Assembly (NCBI GenBank): GCA_036419695.1
Contig: CP143946.1
Location: 4,210,001 to 4,274,000, forward strand
Direction: 5' to 3'
Source of the DNA: [Clostridium] symbiosum
GTDB lineage: Bacteria > Bacillota > Clostridia > Lachnospirales > Lachnospiraceae
DNA: 64,000 nt
Shown: positions 8,649 through 17,659 of the stretch, in pieces
How the letters are laid out: the number at the start of each line of letters is the position of its first letter
How positions within the stretch are numbered: the stretch's first letter is position 1
Notes under the pieces: generated by a model
Database searches by the model: none
Seen by the model: the letters and a program-made list of their open reading frames with translations, nothing else
Told to the model about the DNA's origin: nothing
Program-made: the position numbers and the translations under genes

Positions 8649-9818
8649 TTATCTGATTACGCGCACACGCATCATGCCTTTGATCGCATTCAGTTTCTGG
8701 CGTGTCAGATCATCCAGTTCCGTCTCCAGATCAATCAGTGTGTAGGCATATTTATCCTTGCTCTTGTTGGTCATATTGGCAATATTCATGTCGGCGGCAG
8801 CCAGGATTGCGGAAATCTGGCCGATCATGTTCGGAACATTCATATGCAGCAGAGCCACACGGTTCACGGAAGCACACACGCCCATATCACAATCCGGATA
8901 GTTGACCGAATTCTTAATGTTGCCGTTATTGAGATAATCCATCATCTCTTTTACCGCCATAGCGGCGCAGTTATCCTCGGACTCTACCGTGGACGCGCCC
9001 AGGTGAGGCGTAACGATGGAATGCTCCATAGCCATAACCTTCGGGTTCGGGAAATCGGTTACATAGCGTTTCACCTTGCCGGACTTCAACGCTTCGGCCA
9101 TATCATCGTCATTTACAAGCAGATCCCTTGCAAAGTTCAGGATGACGACGCCGTCCTTCATATCTGCCATCGTGGTCTTATTAATCATCTGTCTCGTTCC
9201 GTCGAGAAGCGGAACGTGAACGGTTATGTAATCGCACTCTTTGTAAATAATATCGGCCGACATGATGTGTTTTACATCTCTTGAAAGCATCCAGGCCGCG
9301 CTTACGGAAATAAAAGGATCATATCCGTAAACTTCCATTCCCAGCGCCGCAGCAGCATTGGCAACCTCCGCGCCGATCGCGCCGAGGCCGATTACGCCCA
9401 GCTTTTTGCCCTTAATCTCGGTGCCGGCAAATGCCTTTTTCGCCTTTTCGACGTCTTTTGCAATGTCCGGATTTTCTTTCTCTTTTTTACACCATGCGAT
9501 TCCTCCGGCAATATCGCGGGCAGACAGCATAAGGGCTGCGATTACCAGCTCTTTCACTCCGTTTGCATTCGCTCCCGGTGTATTGAATACGACGATACCG
9601 CGCTCCGCGCAGGCATCCAGAGGGATGTTGTTCACGCCGGCCCCTGCACGCGCCACGGCCCGGAGGTTCTCCGAGAACTCCATCTCATGCATGGAGGCAC
9701 TTCTTACAAGGATTCCGTCGGCCTCGGCCGCAGAGTCCGTCATCTCATATTCTTCAGGTAACAACCCGGTTCCGTATTTGGAAATCGGATTGAGGCAATG
9801 TATCTTTCTCTTTTTCAT
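8649..9818 (-). CDS. serA: D-3-phosphoglycerate dehydrogenase
   Basis: First enzyme of serine synthesis, oxidising 3-phosphoglycerate with NAD+. 389 residues: N-terminal substrate-binding lobe, Rossmann domain with GLGAIGAEVANAAAALG (~145-160), the D-isomer dehydrogenase signature around residues 215-230 (VVILNFARDLLVNDD), and the catalytic-His region VTPHLGASTVESE. A C-terminal ACT domain (NVPNMIGQISAILAAADMNIANM) implies feedback control by serine. It is the middle gene of serC-serA-DUF1015 and is separated from serC by 61 bases that contain a 25-bp palindromic repeat. Confidence 0.95.
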   Translation of the reverse strand: MKKRKIHCLNPISKYGTGLLPEEYEMTDSAAEADGILVRSASMHEMEFSENLRAVARAGAGVNNIPLDACAERGIVVFNTPGANANGVKELVIAALMLSARDIAGGIAWCKKEKENPDIAKDVEKAKKAFAGTEIKGKKLGVIGLGAIGAEVANAAAALGMEVYGYDPFISVSAAWMLSRDVKHIMSADIIYKECDYITVHVPLLDGTRQMINKTTMADMKDGVVILNFARDLLVNDDDMAEALKSGKVKRYVTDFPNPKVMAMEHSIVTPHLGASTVESEDNCAAMAVKEMMDYLNNGNIKNSVNYPDCDMGVCASVNRVALLHMNVPNMIGQISAILAAADMNIANMTNKSKDKYAYTLIDLETELDDLTRQKLNAIKGMMRVRVIR

Positions 9819-9847
9819 ATCCGTTACGTCCTCCGTCTCATTGATTA

Positions 9848-9872
9848 TTACTGTTCACTCCGTGCACAGTAA
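9848..9872. repeat. 25-bp intergenic palindromic repeat (serC-serA gap)
   Basis: Arms TTACTGTTCAC and GTGCACAGTAA around a TCC centre form an almost perfect palindrome. A near-identical copy is at 56974-56998, and partial copies of the TTACTGTTCAC half occur at 11009, 17536-17546 and 49519-49529, all between genes. Confidence 0.7.
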
Positions 9873-9879
9873 CCATTGA

Positions 9880-10965
9880 TTACTTCGCGTGCTTCTTCTC
9901 AAATTCACGCATAAACTCCACCAGCTTCTCCACGCCTTCGATTGGCATGGCATTGTAAATGCTGGCCCTCATACCGCCTACCGTGCGGTGTCCCTTTAAG
10001 TTTACAAATCCGGCTGCCTTTGCCTCTTTGACAAACAGGGCATCCATCTCTTCATCTCCCGTTACGAACGGTACGTTCATCAGGGAGCGGTCCTTCTTCT
10101 CCACCGTGCCTTTAAACAGAGCGCTCTCATCCAGGAAATCGTAAAGGATCTTCGCTTTTTTCTCATTGCGCTCTTTCATCACTTCCAGGCCGCCCATCTT
10201 CTTCAGCCACTTGAACACCTTGCCGCACATATAAATCGTATAGGTCGGCGGTGTGTTGTAAAGGGAATCACTGTCCGCATATGTCTTGTAGCGCAGCATC
10301 GTAGGTGTACCGGGAAGTACATCCTCCGTAATCAGGTCTTCACGGATAATCACAATGGCAACACCGGCCGGCCCTACGTTCTTCTGTACGCCGCCCCATA
10401 AAATGCCAAACTTACTTACATCGATCGGTTCTGAGAGAAAACATGAGGAAATATCGGCCACCAGGGGTTTCCCCTTGGTGTTTGGAAGTTCATGGTATAC
10501 GGTACCATAAATTGTGTTGTTCAGGCAGATATAAACGTAATCCGCATTCTCATCGATAGGCAGATCCGAACAGTCCGGAATGTAGCTGAATGTCTTATCT
10601 GCGCTTGATGCAACCGCATTCGCCTTACCGAACAGCTTTGCCTCCGAATATGCTTTCTTTGCCCACTGGCCTGTGATGATATAGTCGCCGACTTTGTTCT
10701 TCATCAGATTCATCGGGACCATGGCAAACTGTACGTGTCCGCCTCCCTGTACAAATAATACTTTGTAATTGTCGGGAATATTCATCAGTTCGCGCAGATC
10801 TTTTTCAGCGTCGTCGATAATATCCTGGAAATCCTTTGATCTGTGGCTCATCTCCATAACGGACATGCCACTGCCATTGTAATCCATCATCTCAACGGCT
10901 GCTTCTTTCAGTACCTCTTCCGGCAGAACGGCCGGACCTGCCGAAAAATTGTAGACTCTGCTCAT
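9880..10965 (-). CDS. serC: Phosphoserine aminotransferase
   Basis: PLP-dependent conversion of 3-phosphohydroxypyruvate and glutamate to phosphoserine. 361 residues, the standard length. It opens RVYNFSAGPAVLPEEVL, the SerC signature; the phosphate/PLP pocket blocks FVQGGGHVQFAMVPMN (~69-84) and DISSCFLSEPIDVSKFGILWGGVQKNVG (~170-198, with the PLP lysine in QKN) are intact, as is the C-terminal GHRTVGGMRASIYNAMP. GAGGAGG lies 9 bases before the ATG. It heads the serC-serA-DUF1015 group and follows ilvB by 106 bases with two tandem repeats between them. Confidence 0.96.
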   Translation of the reverse strand: MSRVYNFSAGPAVLPEEVLKEAAVEMMDYNGSGMSVMEMSHRSKDFQDIIDDAEKDLRELMNIPDNYKVLFVQGGGHVQFAMVPMNLMKNKVGDYIITGQWAKKAYSEAKLFGKANAVASSADKTFSYIPDCSDLPIDENADYVYICLNNTIYGTVYHELPNTKGKPLVADISSCFLSEPIDVSKFGILWGGVQKNVGPAGVAIVIIREDLITEDVLPGTPTMLRYKTYADSDSLYNTPPTYTIYMCGKVFKWLKKMGGLEVMKERNEKKAKILYDFLDESALFKGTVEKKDRSLMNVPFVTGDEEMDALFVKEAKAAGFVNLKGHRTVGGMRASIYNAMPIEGVEKLVEFMREFEKKHAK

Positions 10966-11005
10966 AGATAGTTCCTCCTCTTTTCCTCATATCTCTTCTC
11001 AAACT

Positions 11006-11055
11006 CTGTTACTGCTCACATCCCAGAATACTGTTACTGATCATATCCCAGAATA
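11006..11055. repeat. Two tandem 25-bp repeats upstream of serC
   Basis: The unit CTGTTACTG[C/A]TCA[C/T]ATCCCAGAATA occurs twice head to tail with two mismatches (11006-11030 and 11031-11055). The first part matches the TTACTGTTCAC half of the palindrome at 9848, so it belongs to the same dispersed family. Confidence 0.7.
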
Positions 11056-11071
11056 TGGAATGTTCTCTATT

Positions 11072-12760
11072 TTACAACTGTTCAATCCGTAAGTCAATCT
11101 CATCAAAGGCTTCTTCGATCGGTTTTCCCGCAGGAACCATCGGGAATACCTTGTCGTCCGTCCCAATCTGGCAGTCAATTACCACCGGGACATTCAGGCT
11201 GATCGCCTCGCGCAGAACCGGCTCCAGCTCCTCTTTCGTCGTCACGCGGTAAGCCTTTGCGCCAAGGCCTTCCGCCACCTTCACGAAGTCCACCTGATCG
11301 TTTAAGACGGTCTGTGAATATCTCATGCCGTAGAACAGCGTCTGCCACTGGCGTACCATGCCCAGCACATGATTGTTAAATATCACCTGGATAATCGGGA
11401 TGTTATAACGGGTTGCGGTGGCAATCTCGTTCATGTTCATGCGGAAACAGCCGTCTCCGCCGATATTGATGACAGTTTTGTCCTTACATCCCATCTTGGC
11501 TCCGATGGCGGCGCCCAGGCCATATCCCATCGTGCCCAGTCCGCCCGACGTGAGAAGCTGTCTCGGCCTCTTGTACTTATAATACTGGGCGGCCCACATC
11601 TGATGCTGGCCTACGTCTGTGGAGATGATTGCCTCACCGTCCGTCACCTCATATATCTTTTCCATAATATACGGACCAGTCAGTATCTCTTTGTTGTAGC
11701 GAAGCGGATACATATCCTTTAACCGTTCCACATGGGCAATCCACTGGTCATGGTTGATTGGGTCCAGACGGGCGTTGAGTTTCCTTAAAATCACTTTGAC
11801 ATCGCCGATTACGCTGGCATCCGTCATGATATTCTTGTTAATCTCCGCGGGATCCACATCGAGCTGGAGAATTTTTGCATGGGACGCAAAACGGGATGCG
11901 TCTCCCACCACGCGGTCGCTGAACCTGGCTCCCACTACAATCAGAAGATCGCACTCGGCCACGCCGAAGTTGGAAGTCTTGGTGCCATGCATGCCGATCA
12001 TGCCCGTGTAGAGTTCATCCGTTCCGTCGAACGCGCCTTTTCCCATCAGGCTGTCGGCCACCGGGGCCTGGATCTTATGGGCAAATGCATGGAGTTCATC
12101 GGCCGCCTCCGCAGCTACGGCTCCGCCGCCCACGAAAATGAACGGCTTTTTGGATGCGCGGATCATGCCGAGGGCTTTTTCCAGATCTTCCTCCGTAATC
12201 TCGGAATCTTCGCGCCTTATCTCATCCGGCTTTTTGTATTCGTAATCACATTCCGCCGCCGTAACATCCTTGGTAATATCCACAAGGACAGGGCCCGGAC
12301 GCCCGCTGCTTGCGATGGTAAATGCCCTTCTCAGCACGCCGGCCAGTTTTGTTACGTCCTTCACAATGAAGTTATATTTCGTAATCGGCATTGTCACGCC
12401 GAGAATATCGATCTCCTGGAAGCTGTCTTTTCCGAGAAGGTTCATCGACACGTTACAGGTGATGGCCACCATCGGGATGGAGTCCAGATTGGCGGTTGCA
12501 ATTCCTGTAACAAGGTTCGTCGCTCCCGGTCCCGACGTGGCCAGGCAGACGCCCACCTTTCCCGTGGCCCTGGCATAACCGTCGGCCGCATGGGATGCTC
12601 CCTGCTCGTGGGAAGTCAGGATATGGGTGATCTCATTCTGATGTTTATAAAGCGCATCGTATATGTTTAAAATGGAACCGCCGGGGTAGCCGAATACGGT
12701 GTCAACTCCCTGTTCTTTTAAACATTCGATGACGATTTCTGCTCCTGTTAATGTTTTCAT
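11072..12760 (-). CDS. ilvB: Acetolactate synthase, catalytic subunit
   Basis: TPP enzyme of branched-chain amino acid synthesis that condenses two pyruvates (or pyruvate and 2-oxobutyrate). 562 residues, standard length. N-terminal FGYPGGSILNIYDAL and the catalytic-Glu region LTSHEQGASHAADGYARATG are present; SGRPGPVLVDITKDV is the usual PYR/central junction; the TPP motif GDGCFRMNMNEIATATRYNIPIIQVIFNN (GDG to NN) is complete. No regulatory subunit gene (ilvN) is adjacent, so it must be elsewhere or absent. Located between ilvD (67 bases upstream) and serC in one minus-strand series. Confidence 0.96.
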   Translation of the reverse strand: MKTLTGAEIVIECLKEQGVDTVFGYPGGSILNIYDALYKHQNEITHILTSHEQGASHAADGYARATGKVGVCLATSGPGATNLVTGIATANLDSIPMVAITCNVSMNLLGKDSFQEIDILGVTMPITKYNFIVKDVTKLAGVLRRAFTIASSGRPGPVLVDITKDVTAAECDYEYKKPDEIRREDSEITEEDLEKALGMIRASKKPFIFVGGGAVAAEAADELHAFAHKIQAPVADSLMGKGAFDGTDELYTGMIGMHGTKTSNFGVAECDLLIVVGARFSDRVVGDASRFASHAKILQLDVDPAEINKNIMTDASVIGDVKVILRKLNARLDPINHDQWIAHVERLKDMYPLRYNKEILTGPYIMEKIYEVTDGEAIISTDVGQHQMWAAQYYKYKRPRQLLTSGGLGTMGYGLGAAIGAKMGCKDKTVINIGGDGCFRMNMNEIATATRYNIPIIQVIFNNHVLGMVRQWQTLFYGMRYSQTVLNDQVDFVKVAEGLGAKAYRVTTKEELEPVLREAISLNVPVVIDCQIGTDDKVFPMVPAGKPIEEAFDEIDLRIEQL

Positions 12761-12827
12761 TTATATTCCTCTGCTTTCCTGTGATCTTTTATCTCACGGC
12801 TGATGCCGGTTCTTTCGGGGACTCCGC

Positions 12828-14498
12828 TTATTTCTTCGGAACCTCCAGTACGGCTCCCCTGTTGCCGCTGGTAACCATAGACGAATACCTTGCCAGGTAA
12901 CCGGTTGTAACCTGAGGGGTCCTCGGCTTCCAGTTCTTCCTTCTCTCCTCCAATACCTCGTCGGAAACAAGTACATTTAATTTATTCTGGTTGATGTCGA
13001 TGGAAATGATATCTCCCTCTTCCACAAGGGCAATCGGTCCGCCCACGGCTGCTTCCGGTGAAACGTGTCCGATGGATGCGCCTCTGGATGCGCCTGAGAA
13101 ACGGCCGTCCGTGATCAGGGCGACGGAGGAACCCAGTCCCATTCCCGCTATCGCCGACGTCGGGTTCAGCATCTCTCTCATGCCCGGTCCGCCTTTAGGG
13201 CCTTCATAACGGATCACAACCACATCTCCGGCCACAATCTTTCCTTCCTTGATGGCGGCAATTGCATCTTCCTCACAGTCGAATACGCGGGCCGGTCCCT
13301 GGTGCTCGAGCATCTCCGGCGCTACGGCGGAACGTTTTACCACCGCCGTGTCGGGAGCCAGATTGCCCTTTAATACGGCAATACCGCCTGTCTGGCTGTA
13401 TGGGTTATCGATCGGCCTGATGATCTCGGGATCGCGGTTTACACAGTTCTTAATATTCTCGCCGACCGTCTTGCCCGTCACCGTCATGCAGTCCAGGTTT
13501 AACAGGTTCTTCTTCGACAGTTCGTTCATAACGGCATAGACGCCGCCGGCTTCATTTAAATCTTCCATATATGTAGGTCCTGCAGGCGCCAGATGGCAGA
13601 GGTTCGGCGTCTTTGAACTCATCTCATTGACCAGCTCCATGTTCAGATCAACTCCTGCCTCATGAGCAATAGCCGGAAGGTGAAGCATGCTGTTGGTGGA
13701 ACATCCGAGCGCCATGTCTACGGTGAGGGCATTTAAAAATGCATCCTTTGTCATGATATCCCTTGGGCGGATGTTCTTCTCATACATCTCCATTACCTTC
13801 ATACCGGCGTGTTTTGCCAGCTTGATGCGCTCGGAATATACGGCCGGAATGGTTCCGTTGCCCTTAAGTCCCATGCCCAGTACTTCGGTCAGGCAGTTCA
13901 TGCTGTTGGCGGTGTACATGCCGGAGCAGGAACCGCAGGTCGGGCAGACTTTATTCTCAAATTCCGTTACCTCTTCCTCCGTCATCGTGCCGGCTGCGTA
14001 GGAACCCACCGCCTCAAACATGCTGGAAAGACTTCTCTTCTGTCCATGGACTCTTCCCGCCATCATCGGGCCGCCGCTGACGAACACGGTCGGTACATTG
14101 ACTCTGGCCGCCGCCATCAGAAGTCCCGGAACGTTCTTATCACAGTTTGGAACCATGACAAGGGCGTCAAATGCATGCGCTAACGCCATACACTCTGTGG
14201 AATCCGCAATCAAGTCTCTTGTCACCAGTGAATATTTCATTCCAATGTGTCCCATGGCGATGCCGTCACAGACGGCGATGGCCGGGAATACCACCGGTGT
14301 GCCGCCTGCCATTGCAACTCCCAGTTTAACCGCTTCGACAATTTTATCCAGATTCATATGGCCGGGAACGATCTCATTGTAAGAGCTGACAATTCCCACC
14401 ATTGGTTTTCTCATTTCTTCCTCGGTCATGCCCAATGCATTAAATAATGAACGGTGGGGTGCCTGCTGCATCCCTTTTCTTACTGCATCACTTTTCAT
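12828..14498 (-). CDS. ilvD: Dihydroxy-acid dehydratase
   Basis: Fe-S dehydratase giving the 2-oxo acids of valine and isoleucine. 556 residues. Cluster-binding Cys motifs are intact: PNCDKNVPG (~118-126) and CPTCGSCSGMYTANSMNCL (~190-208); the C-terminal VALITDGRFSGASRGASIGHVSPEAAVGGPI block is typical. The start ATGAAAAGTGATGC is preceded by AAAGGAGACG. A 514-base untranslated gap separates it from leuB, so it may have its own promoter or leader; ilvB follows by 67 bases. Confidence 0.97.
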   Translation of the reverse strand: MKSDAVRKGMQQAPHRSLFNALGMTEEEMRKPMVGIVSSYNEIVPGHMNLDKIVEAVKLGVAMAGGTPVVFPAIAVCDGIAMGHIGMKYSLVTRDLIADSTECMALAHAFDALVMVPNCDKNVPGLLMAAARVNVPTVFVSGGPMMAGRVHGQKRSLSSMFEAVGSYAAGTMTEEEVTEFENKVCPTCGSCSGMYTANSMNCLTEVLGMGLKGNGTIPAVYSERIKLAKHAGMKVMEMYEKNIRPRDIMTKDAFLNALTVDMALGCSTNSMLHLPAIAHEAGVDLNMELVNEMSSKTPNLCHLAPAGPTYMEDLNEAGGVYAVMNELSKKNLLNLDCMTVTGKTVGENIKNCVNRDPEIIRPIDNPYSQTGGIAVLKGNLAPDTAVVKRSAVAPEMLEHQGPARVFDCEEDAIAAIKEGKIVAGDVVVIRYEGPKGGPGMREMLNPTSAIAGMGLGSSVALITDGRFSGASRGASIGHVSPEAAVGGPIALVEEGDIISIDINQNKLNVLVSDEVLEERRKNWKPRTPQVTTGYLARYSSMVTSGNRGAVLEVPKK

Positions 14499-14758
14499 AT
14501 CTTCTCGTCTCCTTTTCTTTCTGCCCTTTTTCCGTCTTGTTACAATATGGCCGATTCTTCGGCCGGTATTTACACGTCCAGATAAACGTCCATTTTGGTT
14601 TATCTTTTATTCTACAGCATTTCCCAGCTTTTTTCACCTGTTTTATATGCTTTTTTCCAGGTTTTTTTTGGATTCTTTCAAGTATTTTGGGCTTTTACCG
14701 CGTTTTTGTAAAACCTGCCGCGGATCGGCGCATCGTTTCTGCCTTTTATGTAATTTTA

Positions 14759-14794
14759 TAAATGATGGAGTTTTGTGCAAAACTCCATCATTTA
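14759..14794 (-). terminator. Near-perfect 17-bp hairpin between leuB and ilvD
   Basis: TAAATGATGGAGTTTTG and its exact complement are separated by 2 bases. On the minus strand it is followed by TAAAATTACAT, a poor T-run, so it is either a weak leuB terminator, an attenuator for ilvD or an mRNA end-protecting hairpin. Confidence 0.5.
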
Positions 14795-14831
14795 TTCTTG
14801 TAACAATTTTTCTGTTTTTTGGGGATTTATA

Positions 14832-14862
14832 TAATCATTTATTTATAGTAATCATTTATTTA
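14832..14862. repeat. Tandem 14-bp direct repeat
   Basis: TAATCATTTATTTA occurs at 14832-14845 and again at 14849-14862, 17 bases apart, in the leuB-ilvD gap. Could be paired protein-binding sites or simple AT-rich slippage. Confidence 0.55.
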
Positions 14863-15012
14863 CAATTAGTATTTGATCAATGTATCTTGCGTTTTCAAGC
14901 AATCTTCAAACGATTTTCAAGTAATGCCCAAACAATAATCAACGCTTCATATGTTTTCGTTGTTTATCGCACACAGTGTCATTTTCTTCAAGCCTTTATG
15001 TTCCGTTTTTTC

Positions 15013-16101
15013 TTATTTGTGGATCCGCTCACAAATCAACTGCCCCATCTGAGTGGTGCCGACCTGGGAACAGCCGTCCGCCATAATGTCAACCGTCCTG
15101 TATCCTTCCGTCAAAACCTGCTGTACCGCATTCTCGACCGCCTTTGATTCCTCATCCAAATCGAAGGAATAGCTGAGCATCATCGCAGCCGACAGGATGG
15201 TTGCGATAGGGTTTGCAATCCCTTTTCCTGCAATATCGGGCGCAGAACCGTGGCTTGGCTCGTAGAGGCCGAACTTGCCCTCATTCAGGCTGGCCGAGGA
15301 CAGCATTCCGATGGACCCCGTAATCATGCTCGCCTCGTCGGACAAAATATCGCCAAACATGTTTTCCGTAAGAACAACATCAAACTGTCCCGGATTCATG
15401 ACAAGCTGCATTGCGCAGTTATCGACCAGCATATGGGACAGGGTGACTTCCGGATAATCTTTTGCCACTTCCTCCACCACTTTTCTCCAGAGCCTTGAGG
15501 AATCAAGTACATTGGCTTTATCGACGCTGGTCACGTGTTTTTTTCTCTTCATTGCAATGTCGAAAGCCTTAACGGCAATTCTTCTGATTTCATTCTCATT
15601 ATAAACGAGGGTATCCACGGCCTGAAGCACCCCGTCCACTTCCTCAGTATGACGCTCGCCAAAATAAAGGCCGCCTGTCAGTTCCCTCATAATTACCATG
15701 TCGAACCCGTCCCCGATTATCTCACGTTTCAGCGGGCAGGCGCCGGCCAGTTCATTATAAAGGTAAGCGGGACGGATATTGGCAAAAAGTCCCAGCCCCT
15801 TTCTGATAGCCAGAAGCCCTGCTTCCGGACGCAGGTTCGGAGCCACATCGTACCATCTGGAATTGCCCACATCACCGCCGACAGCCCCTAAAAGCACGGA
15901 ATCACTCTTTCTTGCCGTCTCAAGCGCCTCATCCGTAAGCGGTACCCCATGCGCATCGATGGAAACGCCTCCCATCAGCACCTCCGTATATTGAAAGGTG
16001 TGGCCGTAGACTTCTCCCACCCGATCCAGCACCTTGCATGCTTCTCTCACAATTTCCGGTCCGATTCCGTCTCCCGGAATCACTGCTATCTGATAATTCA
16101 T
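15013..16101 (-). CDS. leuB: 3-isopropylmalate dehydrogenase
   Basis: NAD-dependent oxidative decarboxylase of leucine synthesis. 362 residues. IAVIPGDGIGPEIV opens the protein; LLGAVGGDVGNSRW and the substrate-binding RKGLGLFANIRPAYLY and MRELTGGLYFGERH motifs follow; the metal/NAD region NMFGDILSDEASMITGSIGMLSSAS and GSAPDIAGKGIANPIA are complete. GGAGGACAGG precedes the ATG. leuA, leuC and leuD are not in the window, so leuB is transcribed from its own promoter (16243-16271) through a leader with a large hairpin. Confidence 0.97.
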   Translation of the reverse strand: MNYQIAVIPGDGIGPEIVREACKVLDRVGEVYGHTFQYTEVLMGGVSIDAHGVPLTDEALETARKSDSVLLGAVGGDVGNSRWYDVAPNLRPEAGLLAIRKGLGLFANIRPAYLYNELAGACPLKREIIGDGFDMVIMRELTGGLYFGERHTEEVDGVLQAVDTLVYNENEIRRIAVKAFDIAMKRKKHVTSVDKANVLDSSRLWRKVVEEVAKDYPEVTLSHMLVDNCAMQLVMNPGQFDVVLTENMFGDILSDEASMITGSIGMLSSASLNEGKFGLYEPSHGSAPDIAGKGIANPIATILSAAMMLSYSFDLDEESKAVENAVQQVLTEGYRTVDIMADGCSQVGTTQMGQLICERIHK

Positions 16102-16135
16102 ATCCCTGTCCTCCTGCGTTTCTTAATTTATTATA

Positions 16136-16189
16136 TAGAGCGTGTATGAAAACTCATTTCCGTGGAAGTGGTTTTTCATACACGCTCTA
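16136..16189 (-). promoter_or_regulatory. Long hairpin in the leuB 5' leader
   Basis: TAGAGCGTGTATGAAAA pairs perfectly with TTTTCATACACGCTCTA around a 20-base loop, 35 bases before the leuB start and downstream of the promoter. On the minus strand it is followed by TATAATAAATTAAG rather than a clean T-run, so attenuation is possible but not proven. It could also be an inserted small repeat. Confidence 0.55.
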
Positions 16190-16242
16190 ACTGATTGATG
16201 ACGGTGGCCTGTACGCCCGGCGCACAGATTATCGCTGTATCC

Positions 16243-16271
16243 ATCATATCTTATTCAACCTGATTTTTCAA
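16243..16271 (-). promoter_or_regulatory. Sigma-A promoter of leuB
   Basis: On the minus strand: TTGAAA, a 17-base spacer, TATGAT. This places the transcript start about 135 bases before the leuB ATG. Confidence 0.7.
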
Positions 16272-16591
16272 CCGTCTGCACCGATTTACCGGCTCACGGC
16301 GTATAGTAATTTGGAATCCGACCTATAACCTCAAGTTATCTGGGTTTATGGCAGTAATTCCCAAATAGGGAAAACCTTAATAAATGCCATGAATTTCCCA
16401 TGTTTCCAGGGAGGACTATGATATGCTTCAGGACATTTATTAAGGCAGGGGAACGGCTTAACTTCTCCGTTCTTAATGGTTAAAGTAAAAGTAATCCATA
16501 CCGGCCGTTATGAGCTGTTAATCCCCCGGAATGTAAAGTCCGCAATGTAAGGTCTGCAATGCATAAAGTATTCCTGGCATTACCGGTTAAC
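16272..16591. other. Gene-free stretch upstream of leuB
   Basis: Contains no supported gene. It holds a 12-bp perfect inverted repeat (CCTTAATAAATG at 16375-16386 and CATTTATTAAGG at 16434-16445, 47-base loop) and a tandem 14-bp repeat (16534-16561). Their function is unknown. Confidence 0.4.
16534..16561. repeat. Tandem 14-bp repeat
   Basis: TAAAGTCCGCAATG followed directly by TAAGGTCTGCAATG, two mismatches, just downstream of the NapH-like gene. Confidence 0.5.
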
Positions 16592-17173
16592 CTACTGTTT
16601 CTTCCTGTTTTCCAGCTTGCAGATCCCCTGGGTCATGGTTCCCATCGGACAGAAGGTACACCAGGTACGCGGTTTATAGAGCACCATCACAATCAGCCCG
16701 ATTAGCAGGGATGTCAGCATCAGACTGTAGAAACCAAAGCTGTACTGGGCCACCCAGTCAGGTACCATACCGGCCGTGTAAGTCCAGCCCCAGGGTACCC
16801 TGAAGGTCCAGAACAGCTTGATCGCCTCTCTGAGGCCTGATGCCCCGGCCGCCACAAGGTATGTCTGGAATACCATATTACAGAACATGGTAAGGAAAAA
16901 GGCCAAAAAACCGTAGCGGAACCACGGACTTACAAGAAAGCGCGGAGTCGGCCTGTTTCTGGAGCACTTATATTTTCCTCCCAGCATGGCAAAAAGCTGG
17001 CCGCGGCCGCAGAGGTTGTTACAAAACCATTTATTTTTTCCAAATATCGCAATGAACATCGGCAGCAGGAAATCAATCATCCCCAGCCAGGCAAAAAGTA
17101 TGTTAAAAAATCCAAGGGCAAAATAGATGATCGACCATATCCACAGATAGTCATACCAGTGTTTATTTTTCAT
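16592..17173 (-). CDS. NapH/NosR-like membrane Fe-S protein
   Basis: 193 residues if started at 17173, where AGGGAGGTG precedes ATGAAAAATAAAC; a longer reading exists but lacks a ribosome site. Four or five membrane segments (IWSIIYFALGFFNILFAWLG, FLAFFLTMFCNMVFQTYLVA, FGFYSLMLTSLLIGLIVMVLY) flank two Cys motifs: WFCNNLCGRGQLF and TWCTFCPMGT, which resemble the loops of NapH/NosR/CcoG membrane proteins that carry electrons to or from ferredoxin domains. The start overlaps the stop of the upstream ferredoxin gene by four bases (ATGA), so the two are translationally coupled and probably form one membrane redox module. Partner pathway unknown. Confidence 0.7.
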   Translation of the reverse strand: MKNKHWYDYLWIWSIIYFALGFFNILFAWLGMIDFLLPMFIAIFGKNKWFCNNLCGRGQLFAMLGGKYKCSRNRPTPRFLVSPWFRYGFLAFFLTMFCNMVFQTYLVAAGASGLREAIKLFWTFRVPWGWTYTAGMVPDWVAQYSFGFYSLMLTSLLIGLIVMVLYKPRTWCTFCPMGTMTQGICKLENRKKQ

Positions 17174-17388
17174 GAGTGCACCTCCCTGGTAAAAATAGAA
17201 AGCGCTCCGGCCGGACAAATCCTGGCACAGATCCCGCACCCGACACACCGCTCCGGATCAGCGGCGGCATAACATCCTCTGAAAACCTCAATCGCCCCTT
17301 TTGGACATAGATTCTGACATGCCCCGCAGGCGACACAGCTCTTCTCATTCACAGATACGCATCGTTTTGCAGTTGATTTAACAGACAT
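17170..17388 (-). CDS. 2[4Fe-4S] ferredoxin-type protein
   Basis: 72 residues with two complete C-x2-C-x2-C-x3-C motifs: CVACGACQNLCPKGA (~18-32) and CVGCGICARICPAGA (~48-62). This is a bacterial ferredoxin fold for cytoplasmic electron transfer. It overlaps the NapH-like gene by four bases, which makes the membrane protein its likely partner. AAAGGAG lies upstream of the ATG. Confidence 0.85.
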   Translation of the reverse strand: MSVKSTAKRCVSVNEKSCVACGACQNLCPKGAIEVFRGCYAAADPERCVGCGICARICPAGALSIFTREVHS

Positions 17389-17522
17389 TTATATAACTCC
17401 TTTATGTTTGATGATTAAAAGCATATCATATAATCGCGCTTCGTTCTGTAACCAGGTCACGTTTTGACCCGCCCTGTTTGCACTGGTTGTATTTCGCGGG
17501 ACGTTTTGCCGTATCTTTTATC

Positions 17523-17546
17523 GCAGGCCATTGCCTGTGAGCAGTA
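17523..17546. repeat. Dispersed 24-bp repeat, copy 1
   Basis: GCAGGCCATTGCCTGTGA followed by GCAGTA; copy 2 at 49506-49529 differs by one base. Its end is the reverse complement of the TTACTGYTCAC half seen at 9848 and 56974. Confidence 0.6.
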
Positions 17547-17659
17547 ATGTTTCGCTGCATCGTAGAGCATGTTACCGGAAAAGGTTGATGATTTTATGCT
17601 TATTCGGTAAAATAGACTTAGAACATGCTGTTTTGTACCGTTTTATGCCTGTTTCAGTC

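Larger units (their letters stand above)
14499..15012 (-). other. 514-bp leader/intergenic region between leuB and ilvD
   Basis: No coding region is supported on either strand; it is AT-rich. On the minus strand it holds, in order from leuB: three spaced TTGAAA-type boxes (14891-14921, about 12 bases apart), a tandem direct repeat (14832-14862), a 17-bp-stem hairpin (14759-14794), and a possible weak promoter (TAGAAT -10 near 14600). I looked for a T-box specifier/antiterminator consensus and did not find one, so regulation of ilvD is open. Confidence 0.5.

Noticed and set aside
14428..15147. 239-codon plus-strand frame over the leuB-ilvD gap
   Set aside because: Antisense to both genes and Phe-rich because of the T-rich leader; no start signal.
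14499..16591. T-box riboswitches for leuB or ilvD
   Set aside because: No AGGGTGGNACCGCG-type T-box core could be found by eye on the minus strand, so none is annotated.
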